Shown here: piece after piece, positions 41,186-41,913 of the stretch
How the letters are laid out: each line of letters opens with the position of its first letter
Position numbering within the stretch: the stretch's first letter is position 1
Notes under the pieces: model-generated
What the model was told of the DNA's origin: nothing
Database searches by the model: none
What the model saw: only the letters and a program-made list of their open reading frames with translations
Position numbers and translations under genes: made by a program
Assembly: GCA_002839795.1 (NCBI GenBank)
Contig: PGYS01000009.1
Coordinates: 1 to 41,913, forward strand
Length of the DNA: 41,913 bases
Reading direction: 5' to 3'
Source of the DNA: Ignavibacteriae bacterium HGW-Ignavibacteriae-3
GTDB taxonomy: Bacteria; Bacteroidota; Ignavibacteria; Ignavibacteriales; Melioribacteraceae

Positions 41186-41913
41186 ATGGAAAAACTAGCG
41201 CTAAAAATAGATAACCCGCAGAAGCATATTTCCAGCATTCCGGAGAGTCATACCAGGTATGATGAAAACGGAAAAGCCAAGATTGCTTCCGCTACAAAGC
41301 AGTTTGAAAGCATGCTTACTCAAATGATGCTTAAGAGCATGAATAAAACTAACGGCGGTATGCTCGGAGAAGAAGGATACGGCAACGACATGTTCGATAC
41401 CGTTTTTGAGCAGGAGATAGCTTCTTATATGGGACGGACTAAAAGTCTGGGAATAGCAGAAATGCTTTATAAAAAAATTACCGGCGAGGATATGACGCCC
41501 GGGATGCGCATCAAAATAGGCAATAGGATTGATCCAATAAAAATAAAAGATGGCAGTACAGCAGTTGATACAACGAGTGTGCGTCCAAGCAGCGGTTCTC
41601 TTAACAGACTTGAATCTTTTGACGATCATATTGATGAAGCGGCTAAATCCTACGGAGTTGACAAGAATATTATTAAATCGATAATTATGACGGAGAGCGC
41701 CGCTAACAACAAGGCGGTTTCAAGCGCAAAAGCAAAGGGTTTGATGCAATTAATGGACTCCACAGCCGTAGATATGGGTGTCCAAAATGTCTTTAATCCA
41801 CGCGAAAATATTAACGGGGGCACTAAATATTTTGCACAAATGCTTCGACAATATGGTGGTGATGTGAAGCTTGCGCTAGCAGCTTATAACGCCGGGCCAG
41901 CCAACGTAAATAA
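41186..41913 (+). CDS. FlgJ-like rod-binding protein fused to a lytic transglycosylase, 5' part
   Basis: The first 242 residues of a gene that runs off the window. Residues about 30-100 are the FlgJ rod-binding domain: KIASATKQFESMLTQMMLKSMN, EEGYGNDMFDTVFEQEIASYMG and LGIAEMLYKKI. After a linker, residues about 145-242 are a soluble lytic transglycosylase (SLT/GH23) domain: catalytic Glu170 in IIMTESAANNKA, then AKGLMQLMDSTA and LAAYNAGPANV. Enteric FlgJ instead ends in a glucosaminidase domain. This enzyme would cut peptidoglycan to let the rod through. The ATG directly follows the flgI stop with no gap. Confidence 0.92.
   Translation, partial: MEKLALKIDNPQKHISSIPESHTRYDENGKAKIASATKQFESMLTQMMLKSMNKTNGGMLGEEGYGNDMFDTVFEQEIASYMGRTKSLGIAEMLYKKITGEDMTPGMRIKIGNRIDPIKIKDGSTAVDTTSVRPSSGSLNRLESFDDHIDEAAKSYGVDKNIIKSIIMTESAANNKAVSSAKAKGLMQLMDSTAVDMGVQNVFNPRENINGGTKYFAQMLRQYGGDVKLALAAYNAGPANVN

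Noticed and set aside
1-41913. Mobile elements, CRISPR arrays, tRNA or rRNA genes
   Set aside because: I found no repeat arrays, transposase genes or RNA genes; the window is a continuous flagellar/chemotaxis cluster with one gene orientation.

Overview
This window is a flagellar and chemotaxis gene cluster, with every recognisable gene on the + strand. It comes from an AT-rich, Gram-negative-type bacterium: P-ring (FlgI) and L-ring (FlgH) genes imply an outer membrane. The gene set suggests a flagellated lineage outside the Proteobacteria, and my best guess is the Ignavibacteria/Chlorobi side of Bacteroidota. That guess rests on memory of such clusters and was not tested by a search. The set includes a HEAT-repeat gene leading the chemotaxis operon, CheZ next to CheA, a FlgS/FlgR-like sigma-54 control pair, and small unknown proteins between basal-body genes.

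Layout. 1-1197: 3' part of a chemoreceptor. 1417-3534: soluble histidine kinase and sigma-54-activating response regulator. 3871-10748: HEAT protein, cheR, two cheY-type regulators, cheZ, cheA, cheB and an 82-residue unknown. 10868-23255: flgB, flgC, unknown, fliE, F, G, H, I, J, motE-like, fliK, flgD, 'flagellar operon protein', flgE, closed by a clear intrinsic terminator. 23538-32710: fliL, M, N, O, P, Q, R, flhB, A, F, G. 32825-41913: small membrane protein, fliA, two HDOD proteins, a degenerate histidine kinase, an unknown membrane protein, flgF, G, A, H, I and the start of a flgJ-like gene cut by the window edge. Motor stators, flagellin, cap, hook-junction proteins, FlgM, CheW and RpoN are not in the window.

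Regulation. The most notable signal is in the gaps. Upstream of the HEAT/che, flgB and fliL operons there is a sigma-54-like -24/-12 element, and in all three a dyad resembling TTGGCTAATATTAGCCAA starts at exactly the same distance from it (first A of AATATT to first G of the -24 GG = 62 nt). A fourth -24/-12 element precedes the fliA operon. Its best dyad lies 31 nt further away, close to three helical turns. The simplest reading is that the adjacent response regulator binds these dyads and fires the early operons in a fixed geometry, and that FliA then drives late genes elsewhere. FliA itself appears to lack the sigma-3 domain. The fliA operon also carries a pseudo-histidine kinase beside two HDOD proteins, a plausible undescribed signalling module tied to flagellar control.
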